The notes beneath the pieces are model-generated. The model saw only the letters and a list, made by a program, of their open reading frames with translations, was not told the DNA's origin and ran no database searches. Below, piece by piece: positions 14,728-15,799 of a DNA stretch of 15,799 nucleotides. The translations under genes and the position numbers were made by a program. Numbering within the stretch: position 1 is the stretch's first letter; every line of letters begins with the position of its first letter. The DNA is from an uncultured Candidatus Saccharibacteria bacterium (GTDB lineage Bacteria > Patescibacteriota > Saccharimonadia > Saccharimonadales > Saccharimonadaceae), in assembly GCA_947427985.1 (NCBI GenBank), contig CANEKB010000017.1, positions 1 to 15,799 on the forward strand, read 5' to 3'.

Positions 14728-14920
14728 GTCCACGATGCGAACTGAGATGCCAATGATCTCCATATTCGCATTTATAGACACCGAGCGGTGGCGCACCGTA
14801 ATCGTATTGTGCGATTAACGCTGCTGCCTCGGCCTCCTCTTGAGAGGCATAGCAAATTTTCTGCTGATCCTCAACCCAGCATTTCTTAGGAACGTGTTCG
14901 CGGTATTGAATTTTTGTCAT
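14711..14920 (-). CDS. Small Cys/His protein (69 residues), uncharacterised
   Basis: From ATG 14920 this encodes 69 residues. It contains ICYASQEEAEAAAL, a helix with Tyr-Ala-Ser at its start, and ends with VYKCEYGDHWHLSS. This arrangement (a YxSxxEAExAA helix followed by an aromatic-x-Cys ... WHL ending) resembles a widespread family of small uncharacterised bacterial proteins; the usual second Cys of the CxxC-WH form is replaced here, so zinc binding is uncertain. The frame is open to an ATG at 14962, but that ATG overlaps the promoter -10 (TGC-TACAAT), so transcription begins after it. The leader of about 27 nt carries AAGGGCAGG. It stands alone behind the strongest promoter in the window and may be abundant. 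Confidence 0.7.
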   Translation of the reverse strand: MTKIQYREHVPKKCWVEDQQKICYASQEEAEAAALIAQYDYGAPPLGVYKCEYGDHWHLSSHRGQKHKA

Positions 14921-14952
14921 AGAAAACCTGCCCTTCTCGAGGTTATCCTTCC

Positions 14953-14981
14953 ATTGTAGCATAGATACTAAAAAATGTCAA
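14953..14981 (-). promoter_or_regulatory. Near-consensus promoter for the 69-residue protein
   Basis: Read on the minus strand: perfect TTGACA (14981-14976), a 17-bp spacer with a T6 run, then extended -10 TGC-TACAAT (hexamer 14958-14953). Transcription would start near 14946. This is the best overall sigma70 match in the window. Confidence 0.85.
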
Positions 14982-15007
14982 TATCCCTTATGCTAAACAT
15001 TGGCCAT

Positions 15008-15027
15008 TTTGTCAAGATTGACAAAAG
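15008..15027. repeat. Perfect inverted repeat TTTTGTCAA-ga-TTGACAAAA
   Basis: Two 9-base arms with a 2-base centre form an operator-sized dyad. Each arm contains TTGACA, so it is also a pair of back-to-back -35 elements. On the minus strand TTGACA followed after 17 bp by CATAAG could form a weaker second promoter towards the small gene; on the plus strand no good -10 is found at the right distance. Confidence 0.6.
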
Positions 15028-15070
15028 TATATGCTCTTAATAGCAGTCTTCATCCTACCATTGATTACTC

Positions 15071-15258
15071 TATGGCTAGACAACGGAGGGGCATACCGCC
15101 ATAACGCTGTATGTTTGTTGCGGTTGTCGCTACGCGCTTTCCGTAGATGTCAACATGGACAGACTTGTCTATGGCGGCCGCTCTTAGAGTAGAGCTATAG
15201 ACACCATATCCCATGGATGCGGTAGTTGTGCCTGTATAACCGCTGCGGACGTTTTTTT
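15071..15258 (+). ncRNA. Candidate structured RNA (strand uncertain)
   Basis: Several mutually compatible stems occur in order: TATGGC 15071-15076 with GCCATA 15098-15103; CTACG 15130-15134 with CGTAG 15142-15146; CATGGACA 15154-15161 with TGTCTATG 15166-15173 (8 bp, one G-U, 4-nt loop); GCTCT 15180-15184 with AGAGC 15191-15195; GCGGT 15219-15223 with ACCGC 15239-15243. T7 follows at 15252-15258. Alternative pairings also exist, notably 15166-15175 with 15194-15203 (10 bp with one G-U). I matched it to none of tmRNA, RNase P RNA or SRP RNA, and no clear plus-strand promoter was found. Confidence 0.3.
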
Positions 15259-15268
15259 AAAAATGAAC

Positions 15269-15299
15269 AAAAAAATGGCCGCGACAAGAATGCCGCGGC
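15269..15299 (-). terminator. Rho-independent terminator of the Nudix gene
   Basis: On the minus strand GCCGCGGCA pairs with TGTCGCGGC (15299-15278; 9 bp with one G-U, loop TTCT), followed after two bases (CA) by seven T (15275-15269). It lies 15 bp past the Nudix stop. Confidence 0.88.
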
Positions 15300-15314
15300 T
15301 CATGGGTTGTTGTT

Positions 15315-15799
15315 TTAATACTCCAAGATACCGAGGTAAAAGAGAGCCTGGATGCCGGCGATATAGGTATTGGCATCTTTGATGTAGCCGGCGCGCAGCA
15401 TTTCGAAGAAAAGCCCTTTTCTGACTTTGTATAGCTGGATGTATTCGCCGTGGTCTGGCTTCGGCTTCTGGATTTGCTGGCAGTATTCCGCCAGATAGGT
15501 GTGTACCGGCTGACGAATCAGACCGGGGTCTTGATAGTGGCAGCCCAGATCGGTGATGTGCTTGGATTCGGTTGCGAGCCCTGTTTCCTCCAGTAACTCG
15601 CGGATGCCGGCCGTCTTGTCATCTTCGCCGGGCTCGGCGTATCCGGCGGGGAACTCGATTAGGGCGCCCTCCTCAGTTAATGCCGTCGGCTGGACCACCA
15701 TGATCAGCTTTCCGGCGGGGTCCTCCGGTACTACGATTGTGGCAGGGCGCTTGTCGACAAACTCGCGTCGCTGAATACTGCCGTTGGGGTAGCGAAAAT
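15315..15799 (-). CDS. Nudix hydrolase, ADP-ribose pyrophosphatase-like (5' end outside window)
   Basis: The minus-strand frame is open from the right edge to the TAA at 15317-15315, 161 codons, so the start is not in the window; the internal ATG at 15701 is not the start, because the in-frame residues before it (FRYPNGS, then VDKRPATIVVPED) form the usual beta strands ahead of the catalytic box. The Nudix box is complete and canonical: Gly, five residues, Glu, seven residues, then RELLEETGL. The preceding EFPAGYAEPGED and the domain layout favour the ADP-ribose/nucleotide-sugar pyrophosphatase branch, enzymes that cleave X-linked nucleoside diphosphates. The exact substrate cannot be read from this. 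G+C is somewhat higher than in the genes to the left. Confidence 0.88.
   Translation of the reverse strand, partial: FRYPNGSIQRREFVDKRPATIVVPEDPAGKLIMVVQPTALTEEGALIEFPAGYAEPGEDDKTAGIRELLEETGLATESKHITDLGCHYQDPGLIRQPVHTYLAEYCQQIQKPKPDHGEYIQLYKVRKGLFFEMLRAGYIKDANTYIAGIQALFYLGILEY

Larger units (their letters stand above)
14963..15314. other. Gene-free stretch of about 350 bases with palindrome, small stems and T-tracts
   Basis: I find no credible coding frame here. From left to right it holds the promoter of the small minus-strand gene, a perfect 9+9 palindrome at 15008-15027, a series of short stem-forming inverted repeats between 15071 and 15243, a T7 run at 15252-15258 and the minus-strand terminator of the Nudix gene. 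A structured RNA is possible and is given as a separate low-confidence entry. Confidence 0.6.

Noticed and set aside
15030..15260. tRNA, tmRNA, RNase P RNA or CRISPR array in the gene-free stretch
   Set aside because: No T-loop consensus, CCA end, RNase P core motifs or regularly spaced repeats were found.
15315..15701. Nudix gene starting at ATG 15701
   Set aside because: The frame stays open to the window edge and the upstream residues fit the Nudix domain, so the true start is outside the window.
15553..15774. Plus-strand frame of 73 codons over the Nudix gene
   Set aside because: It is an antisense shadow with no ribosome site and Ser/Pro-biased composition from the opposite frame.
1..15799. 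Alternative genetic code with UGA as glycine or tryptophan
   Set aside because: TGA ends the Pr6Pr-like and HAD genes and does not occur inside other well-matched genes; only the two edge TGA codons would need it.

Overview
This window looks like a stretch of a compact, small-genome bacterium. I lean towards a Patescibacteria/CPR member, most likely Candidatus Saccharibacteria (TM7). This is inferred from gene style, not from a marker gene: tight gene packing, a Pr6Pr-type membrane protein with a long Lys-rich tail, a type IV secretion-like DNA-binding ATPase, a cutinase-type exported esterase ending in a VPNTG motif, and many unassigned membrane proteins. I saw no rRNA, tRNA, CRISPR array, transposase or phage module. 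TGA is used as a normal stop by other genes here, so the standard bacterial code appears to apply.

Layout. (1) 1-687: the end of a cysteine desulfurase gene (with two in-frame TGA codons at its left edge) overlapping an IscU-type Fe-S scaffold. (2) 704-1594: a Pr6Pr-like membrane protein from its own, apparently leaderless, promoter. (3) 2675-1581, minus strand: dut followed by a HAD-family nucleotidase-like gene, an operon of nucleotide hygiene. (4) 2752-4062: a DUF362 Fe-S-centre-type protein, then a small His/Cys-rich membrane protein. (5) 4765-4079, minus: an AlkD-like DNA alkylation repair protein, divergent from (6) 4796-6214, a UbiB/ABC1-like atypical kinase; their -10 elements overlap. 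(7) 6253-9125: a three-gene operon of TraG/HerA-like ATPase, a Cys-rich protein with hexapeptide periodicity, and a DUF167 protein. (8) 9280-12358: a second operon of a coiled-coil protein with two C-terminal membrane segments, a bactofilin-like exported/membrane protein, and ung. (9) 12553-14685: a 710-residue secreted cutinase + VWA + PKD protein. (10) 14920-14711, minus: a 69-residue protein with a very strong promoter. (11) 14963-15314: a gene-free stretch with a TTGACA palindrome, many small stems and two facing T-tracts, a candidate structured RNA. (12) 15799-15315, minus: the C-terminal part of a Nudix hydrolase running off the right edge.

How the parts relate. dut, ung and the AlkD-like gene form a base-damage/uracil-control set spread over three transcription units. 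The desulfurase and scaffold provide Fe-S assembly, and the DUF362 protein is a possible client. Region 6253-14685 is mostly envelope or export related.

A recurring regulatory pattern stands out. Five genes have a -10 hexamer ending exactly 6 nt before their ATG and have no Shine-Dalgarno sequence (predicted leaderless mRNAs). The remaining promoter-proximal genes with leaders and most genes inside operons carry clear GGAGG-type sites. All functional calls rest on motif reading by eye; no database search was possible.
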